DNA of 64,000 nt from Pedobacter aquatilis (GTDB lineage Bacteria > Bacteroidota > Bacteroidia > Sphingobacteriales > Sphingobacteriaceae): NCBI RefSeq assembly GCF_030409415.1, contig NZ_JAUFPW010000027.1, positions 1 to 64,000 on the forward strand. Direction: 5' to 3'. The translations under genes were made by a program, and so were the position numbers. Every line of letters starts with the position of its first letter. The stretch's first letter is position 1. Positions 18,546 through 27,401 of this stretch are shown one piece after another. The notes beneath the pieces are model-generated. The model saw only the letters and a program-made list of their open reading frames with translations. It ran no database searches and was not told where the DNA came from.

Positions 18546-19830
18546 TTAATTTGTTTTTTGCTGTTTCTAAATCAATTAAGCTGACTTTTTTCCATTGGGT
18601 GATTTTTGTTTCACTTTCAGCTTCGCCAGTATCAACATGGTTGACATGACTGACGTTGTTTGCATAGGCTTCTATATTGTCAACGTTACATTCTGAAGTG
18701 ATTAAGTAGTCGGAATTAAAAGGAACATCAACCATTTTGTTTAGAGCTGTTTTAATTATCCGCTCACTTACTTTTTTCTTACTTGATTCAGAATTGGAAT
18801 AGTCTATTGAGGTGGGGAAATACTGTTTGCTTTCAGAACAAACCCAACCAATGCTATCGCTTCCATTAGAATCTTTAATAGCCAATAGTATTTGATAGAA
18901 AGAATCTTTCATTTCATCTTCATTGAGACTTAAGTCGGTGTATTGCTGTAAGTTCTCATAGGCAACACTTTTATGAGGTCTTATATTTTGTAGAAATTCT
19001 TTGAAAGCGGTAGCGTCATAAGAATTAAAAAGTATCGAGTATTTATCCATCTTGGTTTTTAATTCGGGACTTAGTTGATCTTCTTCACAATCCAAGCAGA
19101 ATTCCTGATAATATCGATTAAGATTATTTCTAATCTTGTCTTCAAAATAAATTTCGTCTTGAACAAGCGAAGCTATATCTGTTCTTATTGCATCTAAGAA
19201 ATTTTGTAGAGGAATAGGATTATCATACGCAGCATTCCTTATAGCAGTTCCACCATGATTTAGAGCGTGAATGTATATCACCTTATCAGATACAATTTTT
19301 TCTAATATTTCACTTAATAATTGAACGGTATCTGGATTGTTATGGCCAACAATATTATACTTTTGAAGTACTAAAATAATTTGTTCTCTAATTTTTACAT
19401 CAATCTCACTTAAAGGGCAAGATTCTGCACTATTTTCATATTCATAAACTTTCATATTCGGATGCAAAACTTCAATTTGTGCTTTAGTTTTTTCATTTTG
19501 AGTTGCCATATGAAAAAAAGCTTCAACCGTTTGTAGTCCAATAGCGACCCATTTCCTTTCCAATTGCTCAAAATCTCCCTTGTAAGTTGAGTATGACGCA
19601 CTTTTGACAGCCTTAATCTGATGCATAGAAATAGGAGTATGTCCTCCATTAGGAATTGACTTTAGTATAGTAAAATCTTCTATGGAATCTATTTGGAGCA
19701 CCAACTCATTTATTTCATTTTCAGCTTTAGCATTAAGCTGCTTTAATATATGATAGAGTGCGACTCTACCTTGATAAATGAATCCGCTCCATGTTGGTAT
19801 TGCGGTATGCGGTAAAGGTTGATTGACCAT
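18538..19830 (-). CDS. Cap4/DUF4297-like nuclease with ABC-3C C-terminal region
   Basis: A 430-residue protein. The N-terminus WSGFIYQGRVALYHIL (14-29), then QIDSIEDF (46-53) and HQIKAVKS (70-77), matches the 'GxxYQ ... (E/D)xxxED ... QxK' pattern of Cap4/DUF4297-type endonuclease domains, with D48/E51/D52 and Q71-x-K73 as probable metal-site residues. The C-terminal half has no motif I can name and probably docks to the partner subunits. It is the first gene of the overlapping nuclease, middle component, ATPase set, the order seen in Lamassu (LmuA, LmuC, LmuB). It begins 33 bp after the sbcC stop on the same strand. The nuclease call is moderate. Confidence 0.65.
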   Translation of the reverse strand: MVNQPLPHTAIPTWSGFIYQGRVALYHILKQLNAKAENEINELVLQIDSIEDFTILKSIPNGGHTPISMHQIKAVKSASYSTYKGDFEQLERKWVAIGLQTVEAFFHMATQNEKTKAQIEVLHPNMKVYEYENSAESCPLSEIDVKIREQIILVLQKYNIVGHNNPDTVQLLSEILEKIVSDKVIYIHALNHGGTAIRNAAYDNPIPLQNFLDAIRTDIASLVQDEIYFEDKIRNNLNRYYQEFCLDCEEDQLSPELKTKMDKYSILFNSYDATAFKEFLQNIRPHKSVAYENLQQYTDLSLNEDEMKDSFYQILLAIKDSNGSDSIGWVCSESKQYFPTSIDYSNSESSKKKVSERIIKTALNKMVDVPFNSDYLITSECNVDNIEAYANNVSHVNHVDTGEAESETKITQWKKVSLIDLETAKNKLND

Positions 19831-19863
19831 TCTTTTTATTGATTTGGTAATTAGTTTATATTT

Positions 19864-22800
19864 TTATAGTCCTGAAACCTCCACCTTACTTTTCCCGCTT
19901 TGCTGCTTACTCACCTTAATCTGCACAGGAATCCTCTCGGTCATTTCCTGCACATGAGAGATGACACCCACCTTACGACCCTGATTATGCAATCTTTCCA
20001 AAGCATCCATGGCGATATTGAGGGTGGTAGGATCTAGAGAGCCAAAACCTTCGTCAATAAATAAGGATTCTACTTTCATTCGGCTAGACGACAGAGAGGC
20101 GAGGCCCAGAGCTAGGGCAAGCGACACCAAAAATGATTCCCCGCCCGAAAGGGAGTAGACCGTACGTACTTCATCGCCCATATCCTGATCTACGACCTGT
20201 AGACCAAGCGATGAGGAGATGCGCTCAATTTTGTATCGGCTGGTGAGTGCCTGCAAATGGATGTTGGCATAGCTTAGCAAAACGTCGAGCGTATATTCTT
20301 GTGCGATCTGGCGGAATTTTTTACCATCGGAAGAACCTATAATTTCGTTCAGTTTGCTCCAGTTTTCGGTAATGATGGCTTGTGCTGTTATGTTTTTTAG
20401 CAGGTCGCCTATCTTATTTTTATTGGCTTCGTTTTGTTGCAGGCGGAAGCTGTTTTCTCCCTTTTTATTTTTCTTTTGTTCTGCCTCTGATTTGGCTATT
20501 TTGTTATGGTCATTCAGTTCCTCAAACGGGCGTTCGGACAAACGATTTTGTTTATGGCTATTGAAAGCCTGTTTTCGTTCTGTAAGAATGCTGTTGGTTT
20601 TGGTTACTTCTTCATCAATCGTTTGCAATGTCGTTCGCTCTTTAGTTATCCAATCGTTGCTAAACGTTAATAGCTCGTGGAGTACTTCCATGGTTATCGA
20701 TTGTTGGTTCTTATGGTTGAAATCATTAAGCCAATTTTGCATTTTTTGTAAAGCGCCTTGGGCTTCGGTTTCCAAAGCTTTTAATGTGGCAGTCAATTCA
20801 TCGCTTTGGGTATGGGCTTTGGTGCTATTGATATTGAGTTGTTGCTGGTTTGCTTTTATTTGTTCAAGCTGTTGCTGAGCTTCGCTTAGAGCCTGTTTTA
20901 GCTTAGCTTCGGTGTCGTCAGCAGGTTGTCCGGCAAATAAGACATTGCGCTGCTGGGTCAAGTCCAGACTGATGTTGTTTTGGGTAAAATAGGCTTCCGC
21001 TTTTTTGCTGACATCTGAAGCAAGGCTTTTAGCTTGGTTTTCTAGCTCTTTTAGTGTAGCCTCGAGTGCTGCTTTTTGACGAGTAAGTTGCTCCAACTTT
21101 TCAGTGTTTTCTTTCCAATTATGTGCAAAAATCTCAATGCGCTCTACGAAACTTACAGGGGCAGCTTTCCAGTTTTCCATCCAATCTGAAGCGATAAAAT
21201 GCGGCGAGAGGAGCTGTTCTACACTGTTTAAATCAGTACTTGCTTTGTCTCGTTCTTTTGTATTACTGACCTGCTGTTCTTGATAAACAGAAAGCTTGCT
21301 TTGAATGTCTTTTATTTGGTTGGCAAGGCTATCCGTGTTTTCTTTGAGTTGGTCTAGCTGGCTTTTTGTGGTTTCAAGTTGTTGTTTTTTGTCTGTATAA
21401 ACCTGTATTTGTGCCAATAAATCGGCTTGTTTATTTTTAAGAGCTTGTAATTTTTCTTCAATCCAGTCTGCTTTTTTCGCATTAGCTATGGTTCGGCTTT
21501 CCTGAGCTCTATCGAATTGTTCCCAAGATTGCTTTTTGGTTGCTAATGCCGTTTGCTTTGTTTTACTATCATCACTTTGGCGTTGGATGGTTTGTTGTAA
21601 CGTGTTGCTTTCCTGTTCCAGAGCATTGTGCAGGCTATGGCTTGTCAGATAGATTTGTTCTCTTTCCTGATAGGACTTTTCGAGTTGTGCTAATACATTT
21701 TCCAATTGCGGATTATGCAAAGCATAGGGGTGGTTAGTGCTGCCACATACAGGGCAAGCCTCTTCATCAATTAAAGCTTCCCTAAGTGTTTCAACATTTT
21801 CGGCTGATGCCAGACGTGCTTGCTGCAAGAGTTGATAAGCCGTTTCTTTTTGCGCCCTTTCTAATGGGAGTTGTTGGTTTAGTTTTTGTACTGTTTGCTG
21901 TTTCGTTTCATAATCAGATTGGTCTTGTAGCTGTTTTTGATTTAGCGTTTCTAATTCTGTAAGGGCATTATAAAACAGTTGCCAATGGGCCTGTGCTTTT
22001 ATGGCGTTTTCTACTTGTCGGTCTGTTTCTGTTTTATCGAGGTTTAAGTTTGCGATAGGGGTTAATAACAGTTCTTTTGACTTCGTATCATAACTTTTCT
22101 TTAAATTTTCCAAGCCTTCCAGCTGCTGTTTCAAATTAGATTCAATCGCTACCTTTTGGGTTTCGTCGATCTGGATTTTATCGTGTAATTGAGCAAGATT
22201 TGTAGCCGAGGTCTGCAAGATTTCCAAAAGCTTCTGGGCATCTTGTAGTTTGGACAAGATGAGCTCTTTATTTTCAGCAATCGGGCTACGGTTTGCGTTT
22301 TCCGTTTTCCAGTCGGTAATGTTTTTTATTTGGGTAACAAGATTAGTAAATTCTTCTTGTTTAGCCTTTAGTAGTTTTTTGTGCTGATTATTTGCATCAG
22401 AAGCATCTTCAGCTTCTTCTTTGAGTTTTTGTACCTGTTCTTTCTTCTCTGCCAGTAAGGTGTCTAGCTTTCTGGCCTGTTCCAATAGAGGCAGGGCATC
22501 GGTAAGCGCTTTGTTTTTTTCAGAAAAACGTTTTTCGGCCTGTTCCAGTTGTATTTCGAGATATTCTTTCTGCCCTCGCAGGGTGGCAATCGTTGCTTTT
22601 ATTGTAGCAAACAGAACTGTTTTGTCAGCATGTTGCTGTTGAGTATGTTTGAGGGCATCGGCCCAGCTTTTGGTTTGCTGCGCTTGCTCAACATTTTGTA
22701 ATTTTTGTTTACGAGGCAAGGCCGATGTTTGAACTTCGGTGGCAATATTTAATGCTGTGTAGGCTGTATCATGGCTGGTTTGCAGTTTAACTAGCTGCTC

Positions 22801-23598
22801 GTGCCATCCGATTTCTGCGGTCAGTTTTTCAATGTCTTTTTCCAGACTTTTAATCTGAGTTTCCAACGTTTCTTGCTCATCTGATAGTGTTTTCAGCTCT
22901 TCTTCGGTCAGGGTAATGATACCTTCTTTACGAAGATTAAGTTCCCGAAGTAGCTGTTCCTCTGCCTTGTATTTTTCGTAAATTTTCTTAGATATTTCAG
23001 AATAAATGTGAGTGCCGGTTAATTTTTCCAGCAAGGATGATTTTTCGTCTCGGCTGGCTTTCATAAAGGCGGTGAAATCGCCTTGTGCTAATAATACTGA
23101 ACGCGTAAATTGTTCGAAATTTAAACCAACTAAGCGGGCTATCTCGTTCAGTGTTTCTTGCTTTCGACCGGGAATTTCAATACCTGAAGTAATGTTTTTG
23201 AGGGCTATGGAATCAGATTGCATACTGCCATCTGCCTTGTTCCTTGCCCGTCTTACATTCCAGTTAGCACGATAATGGTTCCCATCTATTCCCACAAAAT
23301 CTACTTCGGCGAACCCATCAGCTGTTCCATCACGGAGTATACTGCGTACATCTCCTTGGCTGAGTGTGCTGCCTTCAACGTCCTTAATTTCTACACCGGT
23401 TTCTTTTGCCTGCAGATATCTAGGTGTTTTGCCGTAAAGGGCAAGGCACAAAGCATCTAATACGGTAGATTTACCAGCACCCGTGGCGCCGGTAATGGCA
23501 AATATGCCTGCTGAGCATAGTGGTTCAGCCGTAAAATCTATTTCGGTGTTTCCTTCTAGCGAGGCCAGGTTTTTAATGCGTATGGCGAGTATCTTCAT
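19864..23598 (-). CDS. sbcC: SbcC exonuclease ATPase subunit
   Basis: A 1244-residue SMC-type ATPase: Walker A GATGAGKS at 37-44, extended coiled coils, a zinc hook EEACPVCGSTNHP near residue 615, and a C-terminal signature SLSGGESFLVSLALALG with Walker B SLFIDEGFGSLD. SbcC pairs with SbcD to open and trim hairpins and protein-blocked DNA ends. Its ATG directly follows the sbcD stop codon, so they are translationally coupled. It is longer than the E. coli protein (about 1050), mainly in the coiled coil. It stands directly upstream of the Lamassu-like genes with only 33 bp between, which suggests a shared transcript. Confidence 0.92.
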   Translation of the reverse strand: MKILAIRIKNLASLEGNTEIDFTAEPLCSAGIFAITGATGAGKSTVLDALCLALYGKTPRYLQAKETGVEIKDVEGSTLSQGDVRSILRDGTADGFAEVDFVGIDGNHYRANWNVRRARNKADGSMQSDSIALKNITSGIEIPGRKQETLNEIARLVGLNFEQFTRSVLLAQGDFTAFMKASRDEKSSLLEKLTGTHIYSEISKKIYEKYKAEEQLLRELNLRKEGIITLTEEELKTLSDEQETLETQIKSLEKDIEKLTAEIGWHEQLVKLQTSHDTAYTALNIATEVQTSALPRKQKLQNVEQAQQTKSWADALKHTQQQHADKTVLFATIKATIATLRGQKEYLEIQLEQAEKRFSEKNKALTDALPLLEQARKLDTLLAEKKEQVQKLKEEAEDASDANNQHKKLLKAKQEEFTNLVTQIKNITDWKTENANRSPIAENKELILSKLQDAQKLLEILQTSATNLAQLHDKIQIDETQKVAIESNLKQQLEGLENLKKSYDTKSKELLLTPIANLNLDKTETDRQVENAIKAQAHWQLFYNALTELETLNQKQLQDQSDYETKQQTVQKLNQQLPLERAQKETAYQLLQQARLASAENVETLREALIDEEACPVCGSTNHPYALHNPQLENVLAQLEKSYQEREQIYLTSHSLHNALEQESNTLQQTIQRQSDDSKTKQTALATKKQSWEQFDRAQESRTIANAKKADWIEEKLQALKNKQADLLAQIQVYTDKKQQLETTKSQLDQLKENTDSLANQIKDIQSKLSVYQEQQVSNTKERDKASTDLNSVEQLLSPHFIASDWMENWKAAPVSFVERIEIFAHNWKENTEKLEQLTRQKAALEATLKELENQAKSLASDVSKKAEAYFTQNNISLDLTQQRNVLFAGQPADDTEAKLKQALSEAQQQLEQIKANQQQLNINSTKAHTQSDELTATLKALETEAQGALQKMQNWLNDFNHKNQQSITMEVLHELLTFSNDWITKERTTLQTIDEEVTKTNSILTERKQAFNSHKQNRLSERPFEELNDHNKIAKSEAEQKKNKKGENSFRLQQNEANKNKIGDLLKNITAQAIITENWSKLNEIIGSSDGKKFRQIAQEYTLDVLLSYANIHLQALTSRYKIERISSSLGLQVVDQDMGDEVRTVYSLSGGESFLVSLALALGLASLSSSRMKVESLFIDEGFGSLDPTTLNIAMDALERLHNQGRKVGVISHVQEMTERIPVQIKVSKQQSGKSKVEVSGL

Positions 23599-24834
23599 TT
23601 AATCGGCTGTTTGATTTACTTCCTGTACCACTTGTTGAAAAAGCTGCATTACCCTAGTAGGAACCTCGCTGTTATATTTGGATTGATATATTTTTCCGAA
23701 TATGTCAATTGGCTGTAATTCATTCAGTTTATCTGGGGTAATTATTTCTGTCGGGTTTTGTTTAGAAACAGGATGCTTTGCATCAATTCTGGCAAGTCTT
23801 ACTTTTTTGCCAACTAAAGCAGTTTCCACTTTATGGCGTAAAGCAGGTTCGGGTCCTTCAAGTAACACACGTACTTCCAGATATGGAGCTGTTTCAGGAG
23901 TCAAATCCATTTTTGGTAAGTTTTCCAACTGAGCAATTACCTCATGCAAAGGTTGGTGGCTCAAGGGAGTTCTTTGCAAGGATATAAATAGCGGAATTTC
24001 TATAGTTTTAAGCTTGTTAATTTCCTGATCAAGTTCGAAAACAACGACCTGATGTTTATAATTGAGCTCTGAAAAAGACAACGGCAATGGGCTACCCGAA
24101 TATCGGATATGCTCTTTGCCGCCAATTCTTTGCGCTTTATGGATATGACCCAGGGCAACATATTTGATGTCAGGATGAAAAGCAGTTGCAGGAATACATT
24201 CTACTCCTCCCATAATTTGCCTTTCTGTTTTATCCAGATCAGTAATTTCGGCATGTTGGGTATGCAAATGTCCCATAGCAATGATGGATTGTCCGTCTTT
24301 CATTTTATGGCTGGCATATTCAAATGCCTCTTTGTATAATGCGGTTACTCCTTCAGTATATGGGTTTGCGCAGTTAGGTATAGTTGGATAGTCGCCCATA
24401 CGCAGAAATGGTACTGCGAGACACCATATTTTTGGATTTCCATAGGCATCGTGTATAGGCACAAGTAATTTTTCATAGTCGATATTTCCTTCTGCATCCT
24501 TTTCCACCAACCCAATAATATGAACATTGGATGATTCCAGTAATGGCATTGGGGCTTCTAACCTTGATGCAGAATCATGATTTCCGGCAGTGATGATAAT
24601 TTGTAAATCGGGATTTGCTTTAGTCGCCTGATTCAGGAAAGTATAGAACATTTTTATCGATGCAGCCGACGGATTGGATATATCAAAAACATCTCCGCTG
24701 ATTAGCATTATATCTATTTTTTCTGTTTGCAGTGTCTGTACCAGCCAATCTAAAAAACGCTGATGTTCATAGCTGCGGTCGTATTCATGAAACAGTTGGC
24801 CTATATGCCAATCGGCTGTATGAAGGATTTTCAT
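23599..24834 (-). CDS. sbcD: SbcD exonuclease nuclease subunit
   Basis: A 411-residue calcineurin-like phosphoesterase. The metal-binding motifs are in order: HTADWHIG (5-12), SGDVFD, GNHD, GHLH and GHIH. This is the Mn-dependent nuclease half of SbcCD (Mre11-like). The C-terminal capping region is present, so the gene looks intact. It is the first gene of the leftward cluster; its promoter should lie in the 521-bp spacer that also serves the divergent recombinase gene. Confidence 0.92.
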   Translation of the reverse strand: MKILHTADWHIGQLFHEYDRSYEHQRFLDWLVQTLQTEKIDIMLISGDVFDISNPSAASIKMFYTFLNQATKANPDLQIIITAGNHDSASRLEAPMPLLESSNVHIIGLVEKDAEGNIDYEKLLVPIHDAYGNPKIWCLAVPFLRMGDYPTIPNCANPYTEGVTALYKEAFEYASHKMKDGQSIIAMGHLHTQHAEITDLDKTERQIMGGVECIPATAFHPDIKYVALGHIHKAQRIGGKEHIRYSGSPLPLSFSELNYKHQVVVFELDQEINKLKTIEIPLFISLQRTPLSHQPLHEVIAQLENLPKMDLTPETAPYLEVRVLLEGPEPALRHKVETALVGKKVRLARIDAKHPVSKQNPTEIITPDKLNELQPIDIFGKIYQSKYNSEVPTRVMQLFQQVVQEVNQTAD

Positions 24835-25355
24835 ATCTTAAGACTTTTTAGAAAATTTGCTCAGTGAATCCGAGACCCAATTACAAGAAATATGAGTTCA
24901 ATAAAGCGGGTGCGTTCACCGCACATAAGAATTTTAGATGGTACTTGAAATTCAGGATGGAGAAATAGTATTTCATAATAATTGAGAGTGTTAGAAATGC
25001 AAGATAATTTTTTTTCTTAATTTATTACCAAAGATCGGAAGAAATTTCGCTTCCAATTTTTATCATAAAATTAATTGTTGTTACGTTAAGATATTTACGG
25101 TTTACCGTAATTAGCAGAGTTTTAACAGATAAATTTTGTTAAATATTTGCCTCCTAGGCTGCGTGAGGTTAGTACACGAATTTTGGAAAAAAGCTTTTTT
25201 GATAAAATACTTTAATCACTCGGGTGTTTGATAAGATGTAAAATTGCCCACAATTTTTTTCTTTCCTCATTGAAAGAATATATATAGTTTATCGTTTCTG
25301 GCTTTCACAGATGAATATTCTTAGTATTTGGTCGTTAAATAGACATACATAAATC
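24835..25355. promoter_or_regulatory. 521-bp divergent spacer between sbcD and the recombinase
   Basis: No gene seen on either strand. It must carry the promoters of sbcD (left) and the recombinase (right). The notable site is TTACGGT-TT-ACCGTAA at 25095-25110, two perfect 7-bp arms around a 2-bp centre, suited to a dimeric repressor or a recombinase. The remainder is AT-rich and featureless to my eye. Confidence 0.4.
25095..25110. repeat. 16-bp inverted repeat with 2-bp centre
   Basis: TTACGGT-TT-ACCGTAA is a perfect dyad about 250 bp upstream of the serine recombinase start. Serine recombinase crossover sites are dyads around a 2-bp core, and operators are also dyads; the sequence alone does not decide between them. 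Confidence 0.5.
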
Positions 25356-26822
25356 TTGAATGTTATGAAATCTGCTTATCTGTATGTTCGAGTGAGCACC
25401 GATGAACAAAAAAGAAAAGGCTACTCATTGCCTGAACAGGAGGATCGATTGATCAAGTATTGTGAATCTAACAAAATAGAGATACGAGGAGTTTATCGAG
25501 AAGATTTCTCAGCAAAAACATTCAATAGACCAGAGTGGAAAAAATTACTGTCTATATTGAAAAAAGACAAAACTAAGGGAGAAAAGAATGTTCTTTGCAT
25601 TAAGTGGGACAGGTTCAGTCGTAATACGCAGCTTGCCTACGAAATGATAGAGATATTAAGGAAGTGTAATACAAAAGTAATGGCAATCGACCAACCTGTC
25701 GATCTTGAAGTCCCAGAAAGTACTGTCATGCTTGCTGTTTATTTGTCGGTACCTGAGGCTGAGAATGCAAGAAGAGCATTGAATACTTCTAACGGTATGC
25801 GCAGAGCTAAGCTAATGGGACGATACCCTTGCAGGGCTCCGATAGGTTTTGTTAACCTTACAACGATTGAGGGTAGGAAATACATTGCGCCACAATATCC
25901 CGAGGCAGCGATCATCAAATGGATATTTCATCAGTTAGCAAAAAATAAGTATAGGATGTCGGTTATTAGAAGAATGGCTATTGATAAGGGTTTTTTCTGC
26001 ACATCGTCCTATTTCTCCACTGTGGTGCGTAATCCAGTTTATTGTGGCTTAATCAAGGTTGTCCAGAATGATGGTGAAATCGAAATGATTAAAGGCAATC
26101 ACGAGGCCTTGGTTTCTGTGTCCACATTTTATGAAGTGCAGGACATTATTAACACAAAAAGAAAAGTTTTGCCAAGAAAGGATGATTTGAAGAAAGCATT
26201 TTTTCTTACAGGGCTGCTAATCTGTCCCCGCTGTGGCCGAAAACTTTGCGGAAGCTTCTCTCGTGGTTCTAGAAGCCTTTATCCTTATTATCATTGTAGA
26301 GGAAGATGTAAGACTAGAATTAGTTCTGTAGTATTAAACTTGAGTTACGAAAAGAAAATAGAAAAGTTAGTTTTATCTAGAAACGCAAATGAGCTTTTTG
26401 TTAGAGTTATGGATGATTCGGATTTGGAAAATACTAAAAGTGAGTTCCTTAATGAAAGAGCAGAAATTAGAAGACAGATTTCAAGAAAGGAAATTGCAAT
26501 GTCTAAAGCTCGCAATCTTTTTGTGGAAGGGAAATTAACATTTCAGGATTTCCGGGAGCTAAGAAAAGAATACCTATCTAGGCAGGTATGTCTAAAGAAT
26601 GAACTTGAGCAAAATGCAACAAAACTGGAACACATAGATCGACAAGCGAAGCTTAATTATGGAGAGGTAATTGAAATTTTCAATATTTATAAAACATTAG
26701 ACCCTGCAGATAAGAAGCACTTTGTCAAATTTTTTCCACCTGAAAACATTGATTATTCAACTGGCGACCTCACAATCAAGCTGCCGTACGGGCTCTCAAA
26801 AATACTTAGGTTCAAATCTTAA
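25356..26822 (+). CDS. large serine recombinase (site-specific integrase)
   Basis: A 488-residue recombinase. The N-terminal resolvase domain has YVRVSTDEQ with catalytic S14 and R12, and the conserved RFSRN at about residues 87-91. A recombinase DNA-binding domain follows (RRMAIDKGFFCTSSYF, VRNPVYCGLI), then a zinc ribbon CPRCGRKLCG with a second Cys pair after YYHC, then a coiled coil. This is the layout of integrases that insert and excise genomic islands. The start could also be the ATG at 25365. It is oriented toward the tRNA-Met gene about 370 bp away and is the probable mover of this island. It is intact, unlike the recombinase scar at 12009. Confidence 0.92.
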   Translation: MNVMKSAYLYVRVSTDEQKRKGYSLPEQEDRLIKYCESNKIEIRGVYREDFSAKTFNRPEWKKLLSILKKDKTKGEKNVLCIKWDRFSRNTQLAYEMIEILRKCNTKVMAIDQPVDLEVPESTVMLAVYLSVPEAENARRALNTSNGMRRAKLMGRYPCRAPIGFVNLTTIEGRKYIAPQYPEAAIIKWIFHQLAKNKYRMSVIRRMAIDKGFFCTSSYFSTVVRNPVYCGLIKVVQNDGEIEMIKGNHEALVSVSTFYEVQDIINTKRKVLPRKDDLKKAFFLTGLLICPRCGRKLCGSFSRGSRSLYPYYHCRGRCKTRISSVVLNLSYEKKIEKLVLSRNANELFVRVMDDSDLENTKSEFLNERAEIRRQISRKEIAMSKARNLFVEGKLTFQDFRELRKEYLSRQVCLKNELEQNATKLEHIDRQAKLNYGEVIEIFNIYKTLDPADKKHFVKFFPPENIDYSTGDLTIKLPYGLSKILRFKS

Positions 26823-26834
26823 ATCACCAATAAT

Positions 26835-27032
26835 ATGAACTTTATTGAAAGAAAAATATCTGTGAATAAAGCTATTTCGCTTTTGGCAAAGAATAATGTA
26901 AAAGTTAATGAAAAGGAAGCCGACATTATATTGGATTTCCTTTATCTAATAGCGAAGAATAATCTCAGGGAAGCCCAACCAGAAAAGCCTTTAAACCCTA
27001 AGAGGAGGTCGAACAAGCCAAAATCCACTTAG
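26835..27032 (+). CDS. small protein downstream of the recombinase, unknown
   Basis: A 65-residue basic protein beginning 12 bp after the recombinase stop. The centre reads KVNEKEADIILDFLYLIAKNN, a short helical pattern that I associate with small ORFs next to Bacteroidota recombinases, and the tail is proline/lysine-rich. It may be an excision or accessory factor, but no motif proves this. Co-transcription with the recombinase is likely. Confidence 0.55.
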   Translation: MNFIERKISVNKAISLLAKNNVKVNEKEADIILDFLYLIAKNNLREAQPEKPLNPKRRSNKPKST

Positions 27033-27105
27033 AGGTATTTGTGATACAGCTTTTTAGACCAATTTGGATAAAAGTTAAGAGGTTTTTTTACGATTGTCGA
27101 ACACC

Positions 27106-27117
27106 ACTTGGCCAAGT
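27106..27117. repeat. 12-bp perfect palindrome near the island end
   Basis: ACTTGGCCAAGT lies between the small recombinase-linked ORF and the tRNA terminator, where the right end of the island is expected. It may be part of an attachment site, but I found no second copy in the window. Confidence 0.35.
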
Positions 27118-27151
27118 TGTAAACATTTGGGCCACAGAATTTTATTGGCAT

Positions 27152-27184
27152 AAAAAAAGGAAACAACAAAAACATGTTGCTTCC
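27152..27184 (-). terminator. Rho-independent terminator of tRNA-Met
   Basis: On the minus strand a 10-bp stem (GGAAGCAACA with TGTTGTTTCC, one G-U pair) is followed by a run of seven T, starting 5 bp after the tRNA 3' end. It is intact, which puts the island junction to its left. Confidence 0.85.
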
Positions 27185-27189
27185 TTAAG

Positions 27190-27263
27190 TAGCGGGGAGC
27201 AGGATCGAACTGCCGACCTCAGGGTTATGAATCCTGCGCTCTAACCATCTGAGCTACCCCGCC
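27190..27263 (-). tRNA. tRNA-Met (CAU)
   Basis: A 74-nt cloverleaf on the minus strand: acceptor arm GGCGGGG with CCCCGCT (G1-U72 wobble), D arm GCTC/GAGC, anticodon loop TTCATAA giving CAU, and T arm GGCAG-TTCGATC-CTGCT. The anticodon stem has one A-C mismatch next to the loop. No CCA is encoded. It lacks the three G-C pairs of initiator tRNA, so it is an elongator; a CAU tRNA modified to read Ile (AUA) cannot be excluded. Its 3' end faces the defence island. Confidence 0.9.
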
Positions 27264-27319
27264 GGGTAAAAATATTTGCTTATATTATCAAATATTTAGG
27301 TGGTTATTTTTTGGAGTTG

Positions 27320-27327
27320 CAAATATA
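27320..27327 (-). promoter_or_regulatory. candidate -7 promoter motif for tRNA-Met
   Basis: Minus-strand TATATTTG matches the Bacteroidota TAnnTTTG motif and lies about 57 bp upstream of the tRNA 5' end. No clear TTG -33 element is visible. Confidence 0.45.
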
Positions 27328-27401
27328 GAATAAATTACCTTTCTTTAGAAAAATAAAATAAAAAAAAATAGTCCGGAATAATATTCTGGTAATGAATTAA
27401 C

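Noticed and set aside
20354..20878. 174-codon plus-strand frame opposite sbcC
   Set aside because: Shadow of the sbcC coiled coil; repetitive cysteine/serine composition.
27041..27244. 67-codon frame running through the tRNA
   Set aside because: It reads across the terminator and the tRNA-Met gene on the opposite strand; the tail is tRNA sequence, a common false gene.
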